A DNA stretch of 64,000 bases from Warburgia ugandensis (taxonomy: Eukaryota > Streptophyta > Magnoliopsida > Canellales > Canellaceae): contig CP141128.1 in NCBI GenBank assembly GCA_035236585.1, positions 33,524,684-33,588,683 of the forward strand. Direction: 5' to 3'. The notes below the pieces were generated by a model. It was not told where the DNA came from. It ran no database searches and worked only from the letters and a program-made list of their open reading frames with translations. The number at the start of each line of letters is the position of its first letter. The stretch's first letter is position 1. The translations under genes were made by a program, and so were the position numbers. Shown here in pieces: positions 46,285-56,900 of the stretch.

Positions 46285-49200
46285 CCAGGTTTTATCCTTT
46301 CATAGCCAGTCCAGCATGTCCAAGGGTCATAGACAATAAAGAAAATTAAGGATAAGTAGTATAAGAAGGAGTAGTAGAGATGACTACTTCTATTTGAGGA
46401 TTATAATATTAATGCTCAAGGCATTTCACCATAAACACATAGGTGAAAAAGGAGATAGTCCTAGCAAATACTTAGATATTGGATTGATTAAATCCTATCA
46501 AAATCATGAGAAATAAGGATTGTTGTGCAGTGGTGCAAAGATGAAATCTCATATAAGGATCATATTGTGATGAGAATGATGAATGAGTATGTTAGTGAAC
46601 TTGTTAGTAGATAGTTCTGACCTGCACTAAAGTAATCTTATCAAAAGTGAGAAAATTGAAGAACCTAGATGACCATCTTACCATCATAAAGAATATCAGA
46701 ATATGAGTACAAGCATATGATATAAGTATGATAGGGGATGTAAGAGACAGACTTTGAAGATTTTAATCTAAGAGTGATGAGCATGCAAGAGAATATTAGG
46801 AAATAACTGTGACTCGTACTAGATCACAAAGGTATGAAGGACTTAGCTTAATTTTGGATACTATTCAGGAGAGTAAAATGCTATTGAAAAATAATTACCT
46901 AAGAATTATGGAGCAAATCAGAAGAGGTATACAAGTGACATATTATGTGAATAAGAGGAACATAACATGAATATGATAAGGAAATGAATTCAACCGAGTT
47001 ATCAAAAGGTTTTTACGATAATATTGGGGATGATAGATCTATAATAATAGATTGATCCTAACATAGCATGATCAAAACGTCAATATTAAGACAGTATATG
47101 AATTTTATTGAGGCTACAAGCAATTGAGGATTTCAATGATCTTAAGACAGTTTAGAATTTCTGAGAAGCATTCAGTTTATCATATATGTTACTTAAAAGA
47201 GATAGATGAAGTATCAAATATATGCAACAACGCATATAGAGACATTGATCTAGGTAGACCAAATGGATATTGAAGAAAAGAGAGAAAGAGATAGAGATGT
47301 AACTATAAGTATTCGATGAATATTGAATATTCAAAGAAGAAGATCATGACTTCATGGAGATACATAGAATCCCATAGAAAGGTAGATCAAACAAATGCAA
47401 AGGAATGATGATAGATGAGTTGGTGATCTTATTGCAAAAGAGTAGAAAAGAGAGAAAGCATATGGGGATTAAGATTTTGAGTAGAGTATCGAATTTCAGG
47501 AGATTATGTGACAAGAAATTTTCAAAGAAGAATGGCGACCAACTAGAAGTTAAACTTTTACAAATGGTTTGATATCAATTAGATTCTTATCAGATCCATT
47601 AGCGTATGAGGAACACCAATGAATATAATCCATTAGAAAGGAAAATTTGGTGATATCTCACCTTGCCACTACATGAGTAAATAAAGTTGTATTGAAAAAG
47701 GAATGCGGTCAGGACAGTGACTTGTCCATCTATCTATCTTCAGCAAGAATGGTACCATCAAGGATCAAATTGAGATCTTACTATCATAGATTGGAAGAGC
47801 AAATATCTTAAGACCATTATTTAGTCATTACCTTTAGAGTACTATTGACTAAAATAAGGGTATCCCACCATATCTAATCAAGTATGCTAGTATCTATGAG
47901 TTAGTAGTCGAAGTTATATACTTAAAGGGATGTTATAAGTCTCTAGACTTGAGTTTTCCTTGAAAGAAGTACTTGTCAAACTAAGTCAATTAAGGGTACA
48001 TGGTCAATTGATGAGGACAGTAGCAACTGAGATAGGAGCAAAAATAAGAAGTGATCTAAACCAATGCGAAAGGTTTTTCAAACCTTAGTGGCTACCATGA
48101 CAAGGTAAAGAAATTACTTTAGGTCTGAAAACTACTACAGACTTGGATTGAAAGAAAGATAAGTACTGATCACTCTAGAGGCCCTTGAGCTTATAATGCA
48201 TCTGGGAAGAGATCAATAAGTAATCGATTAAAGTCTTTCTATGTCTAAGGAAATGTTTATGCTTATCTGAGTCTTGTTGAACTTGTTGAGTTAACAACTT
48301 CAGTACAATTTGATATAATTGCTATTGGGGGAGAATTATGGCTATGAGATGGCACTTGAAAGATAAAATAAGGAGGCACTTGAAAGATAAAAGTTGAGGA
48401 ATTGAGAAAATCACTACTTATGATGATACCTCCCGACGATACAGACTGCATGGTTGATGATAAAGCCTTAATAAAAGATTGGGCAATATATTGACATAAG
48501 GAATGAAAAGAGAAAAGTTGAGAAGGCTAGCACACTATAAGGTGAAGATGTGATGTTACTTGCCTTTAGACAAAAAGTTAGTTGTTATAAGCATATACCA
48601 AGTACGAAAAATTAATTGAAGGAATTTCCTAAGAACTGACCCTACTGGATTGAGTATAGAACTTTTGGATTGAAAAAGTTACTAAGAAAATCATCAACCA
48701 AAGAAAGGGCAAAGAGGATGAAGACAAAGGATTCAACCATGACCAAGTAAGGGTACTCGGTTATAAGAAACTTTTTACTTTGCTTGAATGAGAGCATTAC
48801 TGAAAATCCTAAATGGAAAATGGATGAGAAATAGTGAGATAGGCTTCTAGACGAAAACATATGACCCATGATGATGAATCGACCATCAACATTTGACATG
48901 AGTTTGGATAAAATCTTCAATAGAGGAAAGCGTTTAATGAACATGGAGTTAGGACATTTTTCTTTCAGTATATGATAAGGTCCTCGATAGAAGAGGCTAC
49001 TAATTGGCTTTCATTTTTGAATGTAACCTTGGTCAAGGAAATCAAGTCACATATGGAAAACGACAGACAGTTGAAATTCAAAGTTAAGTAAGAGTTTGAC
49101 TATAGAGAAAATGATACCATATCAGTTATTGAAGTATCTTGGAAACAAGGGCAAGAAGCAAAGTTAGACACAATAGAAAGAAGGTAACTTTTTGAACTTG

Positions 49201-49615
49201 TGGATAATGAAAGAGATCACTAGATGAAAAGGATTATCTTATGATATTCAAAATAGGAGGAATAAGCTAATATGATCTTGAAAGAAGTATATGCATGAGC
49301 AAAGAAGCATGATCTTACGAGAAGACTATCTTATACAAGATAAGATAAGTATAGGAATCTAAGAAATTCAAGATGGATGAAGTACCGCTAGAAAACGGTA
49401 TTGTTAAATTGGCACCTATGAGAGTATGGCGGGGCATCAGAGTACGCAGCAAAAGCATCTCTTATAGGTGAGGCCTTATAGGAGGAACAATCGAAATAAT
49501 AAATTGAGGATGAACCTAGATTTGATCCTAAAGGGGAGAATGCATCCACCAAGAAATCATCTAAGAGACAAATACCTGGAAGATAATAAGTTATGGAATT
49601 TCGAGGACAAAATTC
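46285..49615 (+). other. Element 3 internal region, noncoding
   Basis: Collinear with elements 1 and 2, for example GTAGTAGAGATGACTACTTC (46371 and 32091), CGAATTTCAGGAGATTATGT (47489 and 33209) and TTATGGAATTTCGAGGACAA before the tract. No supported coding frame. Confidence 0.8.
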
Positions 49616-49632
49616 TTTTAAGGGGGTAATAA
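49616..49632 (+). other. Polypurine tract, element 3
   Basis: TTTTAAGGGGGTAATAA lies immediately before the 3' LTR. Confidence 0.85.
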
Positions 49633-52315
49633 TGTAATGACCCCAATTTTTGAGATATTAAAATCCCATGAAAAGTTTAGTTTTAAAGATAAGGGCGTTT
49701 TGGTCATTTCACTAGTTGCCTCAACTGAACCGAGGAATTTGGTCCTAAAAATGAATCCATTAGATGCGTCTTAGAAAAAGGAATCCAACGAGACCAAAAT
49801 CACCCCAAACGGAGTTAAAATGAGCAAGATATGGCCCTTTGAAGTTCAGGGGCAAAATTGTAAATTTCACCAATCGACTTAAACTGAAAAAACACAGGTG
49901 CCCATTTTGATACGGGCACCCTGTCGTCTTCAACCTCCTAGACGTTTCTGGAACGGCGGTGTTTCAAGAAGAAACCACTGCCATTGTAGAGGATTCCCCA
50001 CCGCCATTCAAAGGCGGTTAGAAACCCTCCAGAACCCTCTTTAAAAGCTCTATAAATAGAGCTCTTGGGTGCCTCTAATGGCAGCCCAAGAGCCTTGGAG
50101 AAAACCAGTCGTGAAGCAGTGACCAAGGGGGGAAAACGTGGAGAGAAAACCACCCACGAAACAGGTATGCTCAAAAACTCCCCAAGCCCATCTCACCCAT
50201 AGTCCTAAGCTCAGTTTTCCTAGGTTTTACCATGAAAAACCATGGAGAATAGGCCTCCAGGAGAGCCACAAAGACCCCTGGGACGTCCCCAGGCCGTACT
50301 GGTTCGACAGGGTTGAACCAGGGTGACCTGAAGATGACCCAAGTCATTAACAGGCAGGACGATCCAATAGGACCGTCCCACGTCGACTCAGGTCGACGCC
50401 GTTTGAAAAACCAAACGGGCGCGTCCGTGGACGCGCCCGCTAAAGAGAAGGACGGACGGAGATGACTCGTGCATCTGTAGACACGCCCCGCTGAGGCGCG
50501 CCGTACAGCGCGCTAGCACACGTCGTTTTTTTGGTTGTTAAGGAAGCCAGGGCGCATGACGCTGACGCGCAGCGCCCTAGCATTCCGTATTTTAAGTCTT
50601 AAGGGACTTATGTACATACAACACTAAAAGGCTTATAACTTGAGATCTAGAGCTCCGATTGAGGTGCCGCAAAGGGTGTTGTGTCCGTATCGACGACGCG
50701 GACACATCCAAACCATAAAATCCTTGATCAAGGCCCAATAAAATTACGGCATGACCCTTAGAATAGGATGGTGGCGCGTGGCCACTAGAACTTTGGAAAA
50801 CTGAGGATACCGAGGCCCAAGTAGGACCTTAGGACACCCATAGGCATAGGGATGGACCCCTAATGCCTAAGTAATAAGACCCAACTGCTTTAAACCCATC
50901 AAAGATAGGTTAAACTAACCTTGAGTCCCCAAACCATGTTCAGGAGCGTATGAGGACAAAGGGGTTAACGCGACCTAGTCAGGTAGGTGCTCTATCACTA
51001 TTAGATTCTTTTAAAAGAACTATTGTTATTTGAGAACATATGTTTTAGATATATGACTTGATTTGCATGAATTAATCCAGCATGCATGTTAGATGCTTTG
51101 TACATAGCCATGTTTTGAAATGACTGCATATACATTATGCACATATATGTGTTGCAAACAAGTGCACGCATTGCATGATTTAAGTACTTGCAAAGATTGC
51201 ATGTCCTTAAGGGTTGCCAAAAGACGCTGGAGTGCCGAGGGCCAGGCAGTTGTGAGGGACCCAAAAGAGGACAAGTTTTAACAAAAGGTTTTGACTTATC
51301 TTATGTGATTTGGGCAAGTAAGCCCGTGGGTGCTATGCCGAGGGGTCTGGGTTGGCCACCCGGCCTCTACCACTAATAGGTGGATGGGTACCACGCCCAA
51401 AAAGAGGCAAGTCCCTACGTTGACTGCATGTGGTACAGGGGGCTACCACTGGTGTCACGGCACTGGGTCGGTGTGTCATAGGCCCCGTGGAGGCTATGAC
51501 CAAGTGTCCTCATGTACCCGGGGACCACACGGCGGGGAGGTCGTGGGCATAGTGGACCCCCCTATGATTTGATGTGCATTTCATATGGCATGATATGAGG
51601 TTGGTCGACCATACCAAACTAGAGATCCATGAGTTGGACTCCATGAGGCATCTATTTCATATCATGATGTCATCATATATATGATACTTTCACTTTTGGA
51701 TTATGTGATCTTTTAAGTTATAAGAATTTCAGTTGATTATGGATTCTTATACTGATGTTGAACTCGAGTATTCAAACATACGCATGTTTTGAATGAGCAT
51801 ATGATTTTGAAACATCTCATGCATTTATAAAACTAGTAGTGATAGGCCCTAATGAGTATATAATATACTCACCCAATCCTCAACATTTTTCAAATATCAG
51901 TAAGCACTCAAGGACAGGATACGTCCATATATATATCATGGTTCAGGACAACTCCACTCCCAAAGAGGACATCTATGTTAGTGCTATGAGCAAGTGAATC
52001 CAAAAGGAAACAAATATACATGTAAGTAAACTCTCAACCCTTTGGACATGTGTTTGTACTTAGTTACAGTTGGGCTGTGCGTTGTGACTGGAAAGACCTG
52101 GGGAAAAACAATTATGATTTTTGAAGTTTTTCAAAAACTACCTTAGTTGTGGTGAAAGCAAATGACGCTCGGGGTTTTCAAAAATGAGTTTAATGTAAAA
52201 GGTTTTCCGCTGCATTGCATGGTTTTTATAAAATGGTTTTCAAATAGGGATGCATCCCGCCTTAGGAAATTAGACATTGCATTTAAAAATGCATGAGAAA
52301 ACCCGGGTCGTCACG
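49633..52315 (+). repeat. Element 3 3' LTR (2.68 kb)
   Basis: Starts TGTAATGACCCC and ends GGTCGTCACG. It carries the same landmarks as the 5' LTR: hairpin 49900, TATA palindrome 50046, donor-like ACAG/GTATGC near 50163, and 17-bp palindrome 51854. Confidence 0.92.
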
Positions 52316-52320
52316 TGACT

Positions 52321-52629
52321 GCTCCTATAAATATCCCATTGGTGCTAGAAATTTCTTGCATTAATCCCTTGATATCTTTCCACAATTATCTCTTAATTCT
52401 ATCTTCTAACACCACCTATGTGACTTATGCACTTACAACATTTATGATCTTTTCCTCCTAGGTCAAGTTTTAACAATAGAATTCTATCACTAGTTCTTCT
52501 AACATCTATAACTTTATCCACAACCATCCTTAAACCATTTTTGATATTTGTCCCTGACTATGTCATAGAGCTTATACCCATCGATTTCTTTAGTTTTAAC
52601 CCCTTTCCACTTGGCTTCTTGAATATAAG
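52321..52629 (-). pseudogene. LINE ORF2 endonuclease middle piece
   Basis: The minus strand begins next to the ATAAG duplication with a QEAKW block (about 52600-52625) corresponding to the catalytic glutamate motif of APE-type endonucleases. A KEIDGYK block, an IIVDK/VVDV-like stretch and DRILLLKLDL (about 52480) follow. Frame changes are present. Flanked by the 52630-53986 insertion upstream and element 3 downstream. Confidence 0.82.
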
Positions 52630-52775
52630 TGTGACACCTTGGATTTTTCATGAAAAATTTTTGCGGTTATTTCAAAAGATGGCGTGCTTCTAAATTTTAA
52701 AATACAAAAACAGCGGAAGATTTTTCTTTGAAATTCATCTTTTCAAAAATCCGGATGTCACCTTCATGCTCACAC

Positions 52776-52799
52776 TATATATATATATATATATATATA
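52776..52799. repeat. (TA)n microsatellite
   Basis: About 12 TA units within the LTR-like element. Confidence 0.9.
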
Positions 52800-53788
52800 G
52801 TTTTCTAGAAGATAGAAATTTATTTCTGAAAACAGGACCCATCCAGTGGTTCACTTGTATAGCCCCTATAACATTATATTAAATGTCCAATATCACAATT
52901 CAAATGACTAACTACACAATACAAAAGCTTTAATTAAAATGTATACCTGTGCGTAGAAGTATGGTTGCTAGATTCCTTTTGTTGTGTACATCTTCTCCTA
53001 TCTTTCTGTATATGAGATATTGTAAATATAAAACATTTACAATATCTCAGCAAGCTATGCTTGGTAGGGAAGTTTAAGAAGCATGCTAAATCTTAAGATA
53101 CATTAATTATTCAATAGTCATTAGAATATTTGTTTCCATAGCAATTAGGTTAAATAGAATTTACAATATGTTTCATATCTCAATAACCCATCTGTAAACC
53201 AAATATTTATATGTTTTCATCATCATTAATAATTCCATTAATAAATCAGATATCTTTACTTATTATTTATCTTCAAATAATTACTTCAATTCCATGAACC
53301 ATACTCTGCATACAATTCTACCCATTCACTAACCCATGTGAAAACATATATGAAACTACTCCTTCAATCATATTAATATAACAATAATACACATATATGA
53401 AAATTGTTAAAGGACATACAAAATTATGAATATAATCAACGTCACCTAATTTGCATTCCCAAATTATGCTGGGTTTCAGAATCATAGCCCTCATCATGCG
53501 AGGTTCATAATTATCCAACTACTACTGGTATATCAATATAATCCTCATGCCCCTGTTCACTATTCTCAATAGTGGAATCACCAATTTCTCAAATCATCTT
53601 CCTAGTTGTCATACTAAGGACATCTCTTCATGGTTTACTATTCCATGGTACTATAATTATTGTAACTCATTATTTCTAATATTTAACAAATTCCCTCATA
53701 ATACTACATCACCTCACTAGATCTTAACCTATACTTGAATTGTAATCTTTTTATTGGCCACAAAGGGCTGCAAGTGACTGGATGAACC

Positions 53789-53800
53789 GCTTTGATACCA
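53789..53800 (-). other. Primer-binding-site-like sequence
   Basis: The minus strand reads TGGTATCAAAGC, one change from the initiator-Met tRNA site, one base after a TTACA terminus (53802). This suggests a true LTR/primer-site junction here. Confidence 0.6.
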
Positions 53801-53801
53801 C

Positions 53802-53986
53802 TGTAACAAACCGGGGTCTACCCATAGTAACAAGTCAAGATGTGAATAAGTTAGGAACAACCTAGTGCATCTCCAAATTGTATTACTTGGAAGGTTTCCA
53901 ACCAGTGCAATTTGGAGATGTACTAGGTTGTTCTTAGCTTATTCACATCTTGACTTGTTACTATGGGTAGACCCTGGTTCGTTACA
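53802..53986. repeat. 185-bp near-perfect hairpin
   Basis: 79-nt arms (53802-53880 and 53908-53986) with five mismatches and a 27-nt loop. The outer ends are TGTAAC and GTTACA. Transcribed, it would form a long stem suitable for small-RNA processing (inference). Confidence 0.93.
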
Positions 53987-53991
53987 ATAAG

Positions 53992-54300
53992 CTACATTAA
54001 CTCCCTATGTTTCATTTTACTTGCTAACTCCATACACTTACATGTCAGTGTGCCTATATTCCATGTGATGATATGAATCTTATTCTCATGACTTAGTATC
54101 TTTACTTGTGTACTACTAGAATGGCATGGAAACCCCTATCTACTCCCTACTTCACTTGGGCTTTGATGTAGCTTCCTGCTCTCGAGCAGCCCTTGACCAT
54201 TTCAAACTACACTTGGGATCTGATGCAATGCGTCTCTTATGGGGGGATGGCCTCATTGCCCTTGCTTATTTTCCCTAGACTGAGGGAATGTTGTAGTTAG
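53992..54300 (-). pseudogene. LINE ORF2 N-terminal piece (endonuclease start)
   Basis: The minus strand contains TWNIGTLTCKCMELASK (about 54010-54065), the N-terminal APE endonuclease motif with the catalytic asparagine. Upstream of it is a basic stretch near 54190-54240 of the kind that precedes ORF2 in these relics. The right limit is approximate. The frame toward the QEAKW block continues across the 52630-53986 insertion. Confidence 0.8.
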
Positions 54301-55734
54301 ATTTATGTCATAGGATTTGACAAAAGATTTTACACTAATTGATGGCCTGATGCAACCCACATCTTTTATCTAGGCTTGGGATTGGACACTAGATTATAAA
54401 ACCACATTGGTGGAATTATGAAGGGTCTAAGAATATCTAATTAATATAAATTTAGTGTTTGATGGATCAGGTCATCACTATCTATCAAATTAACATATTG
54501 GATCTTGCATATATGGCACATGTGGTCCCAAAAAATATACTTATTATGTTTTTAAACAAGCAACACTTCTTCTTCTTATCATTTTTTCTTTGCAATTTTA
54601 TGAAATAAATGATTCTGGGTCAACATCCCATCTAGCATAATTGATCATAGACAAGAAGGCATCTCCATTGCTCGTGCTTGGTTATAGGTTCAAGGTGGAA
54701 CATTCACATAGAGTGTTTCTAATTAAGAAGATCAATGGTGGATCAAAAGAGCACAAGATCAATGAAACATTGAACGTCCTATAACATAATAATGTAAACA
54801 TCTTAAAACCACATATTTTGGATGTCTTAGATCCTTAGCATTGAATGCCTTACATTCTCAAGGAGTGAGCATTTTGGATCAACAAGGATGGACGTTTTGG
54901 ATCAAACACTAATGGATGTCTTGGATTCTCTAGAATTAGACATCTTGAATCACAACATTTGGATGTCTCTAATCAGTCAAAGGGAGGCATCCATGGTCCA
55001 CTCAGCACTTTCTTATTTCCCAATGGTCAGAATGTCTTCATGAAGCTTTCCTTGGTCAAGATATGTTGACTAATCGAGATTCTAAATCAGCCAAGAGTAA
55101 GGAAACCTCTTGTACAAAAAATTAGGAAATTTAGGAAAATCTTCTATGTAAAATATATGCATGGAAATCTCTTGAATGGGTTTAAGAAACTACCTAATGC
55201 TTATAAATTGTAATTCAAGGAACACCCAACTTCAAGAAACCATTGTTGAAAGTGCTTAAGATTTGGAAGCTAATGCTTGGTTTAGAAACTATTATGTTTA
55301 GGAAGTTGCTTTTAGTCTTTTACATTACTTGTATGGGAGGGTTGTTCCCATCTATTTTATACCCATTTTAGCATGAATAAAAGCATATAATAAATTGGAT
55401 GTTTTTTATTGAAGAAGTGTGAATGAATTTTAAATTTCTTTTGTCCATTGTATCTCTTGGACGGATCTTAGAGTAGTGAAACACCTAATTATGTATCTTT
55501 AAGGTGGCGATTCTTTTTTGTCCTTAAAGTGGTGAGCTAGTTCCATTGTTACTTTTGTATTTCTATGTTGGTGATTCTTCTATATTTGTAGAGTGGTGAA
55601 CTATTTATATACTTTAGCCACATATCTCTATCTTGGTGGTTCTCCTACATCCATAGAGTAGTGAGGTATTGTAATCCATCCTATTATATTTTATTATGTC
55701 CTATTATCGACTGTCACATGCTATTATAAAAGTG
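54301..55734. other. Unassigned repeat-like DNA
   Basis: No coding sequence. The part around 54830-54970 repeats words such as GGATGTCTTGGAT; 55370-55680 looks like LTR sequence (AATAAAAGCAT, then tandem units). No termini are identified. Confidence 0.45.
55471..55680. repeat. Degenerate 57-65-bp tandem repeat, about 3.3 units
   Basis: GAGTAGTGAA (55471), AGTGGTGAGC (55528), GAGTGGTGAA (55591) and GAGTAGTGAG (55656) each begin a unit that also holds a GGTGATTCTTC-like word. Confidence 0.65.
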
Positions 55735-56124
55735 AGATATGATGTAAATACAGAGAAATAAATATCAAAAGGAGTAAAATAGAGAGATAGAGAGAGACAA
55801 CAAATACATGGTTTGGTTAACATGAGCTACATCCATGAAACGATGGGCAAACTCTTCTTTTAAAAGCTACTTTACAAGAAAAACATCTCTCTTTATCTAA
55901 CAAGCTTCCCATCAAATAAGCTAATCTCTCTTAAGCTTCCTATACAAAGAAGCTAAAGAACACTTCATCTTAATGCATACCACTTATAGATCACCTTTAT
56001 TATACTTGTGTTATACCCTTCATTACCCAAAGGAAATATACTTAAGATAAGGATTAACATTAGATTAGCCAATTACATATGGATTAGGTAGATAAGATGA
56101 GATGATATAAAGTATGTAGTTAGG

Positions 56125-56203
<79 letters not shown>

Positions 56204-56275
56204 GAGAGAGGTTAGACAAGATAATTAACATAATTAGCTTTTCTCTTCTAAGCTAATGTGGCTTCATCTCTAACA
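55735..56275 (-). repeat. 3' LTR of minus-strand copia
   Basis: The minus strand starts TGTTAGAGATGAAGCC at 56275, directly after a copia-type purine tract. It carries the AG microsatellite, and near its end has ATGGATGTAGCTCATGTTAA followed by a CT-rich stretch, a layout common in plant copia LTRs. The left limit is approximate. Confidence 0.65.
56128..56210. repeat. (GA)n microsatellite, one interruption
   Basis: About 40 GA units, with a T at 56201. Confidence 0.97.
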
Positions 56276-56290
56276 ATCTCCCATTTGAAG
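56276..56290 (-). other. Copia polypurine tract
   Basis: The minus strand reads CTTCAAATGGGAGAT immediately before the LTR start, the usual copia arrangement. Confidence 0.75.
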
Positions 56291-56868
56291 ACACATTCCA
56301 TGGGATCATCCCATACACAGCTAATCACCTAGTAGTAATGATTCTTAGAGAAGCTTTACACCTGTCAAACTTTTCTTAATTAACATGCTTGTTAACATAT
56401 ATGTTGGATTTGCACTAGTATGAATTTTCTACAACTTAATTTGTTCTTCTTCAACCATGTATCAGACAAAGTGGCACTGAACATTGGTGCGCTTAATTTA
56501 AGAGTGAAAGGCAGGATGTCTTGCTTGATGCAGTTCACTTTGACTATTAGAATGAATCTTAGTCACATTTTGGCCAATTTTGAATTCTCCAAGTAATGAA
56601 TCAAGCCATAGAGCTTATTTGTAAGTAGGCTTAATGGCTATATATTCAGCTTCAATGGTAGATAAAGCAATAACTAACTACAAATTTGATACTCAACTTA
56701 CCACAACACTTGCCATGGACAAAACATAACCTGTGGTAGACCTTTTATCCCTGTAACCAAAAAAATATACATCAACGTAACCAATACATTTAAGATAGTA
56801 ACATTAGAAGTGCCCCTTAAGTATATAAGAATTCACCTCACAACATTGGAATGATCATGACTAAAGTT

Positions 56869-56900
<32 letters not shown>

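Larger units (their letters stand above)
43601..52315 (+). mobile_element. Long-LTR element 3 (LARD-like), noncoding
   Basis: An 8.7-kb element with perfect TGACT duplications (43596-43600, 52316-52320), inserted in the LINE endonuclease. LTRs are at 43601-46270 and 49633-52315. The primer site has one change (TGGTATTAGAGC) and the purine tract is clean (AAGGGGG). The LTRs are nearly identical over long stretches (for example 45100-45500 against 51145-51545), so it looks the youngest of the three. The 3' LTR ends CG rather than CA, a single A-to-G change after insertion. Confidence 0.93.
52630..53986 (-). mobile_element. 1.36-kb foldback-ended LTR-like element
   Basis: Perfect ATAAG duplications (52625-52629, 53987-53991) bound it, and it sits in the LINE endonuclease. 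On the minus strand it starts TGTAACGAACCAGGGTC, immediately forms a 185-bp hairpin (53802-53986), passes a primer-site-like TGGTATCAAAGC (53789-53800), and ends AAGGTGTCACA. The distal 400 bp (CTCAGCAAGCTATGCTTGGTAGGG near 53045 to the end) resemble the LTR ends at 28416 and 4507. No coding sequence. It could be a solo LTR with an inverted-duplicated start, or a rearranged small element. Confidence 0.75.
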
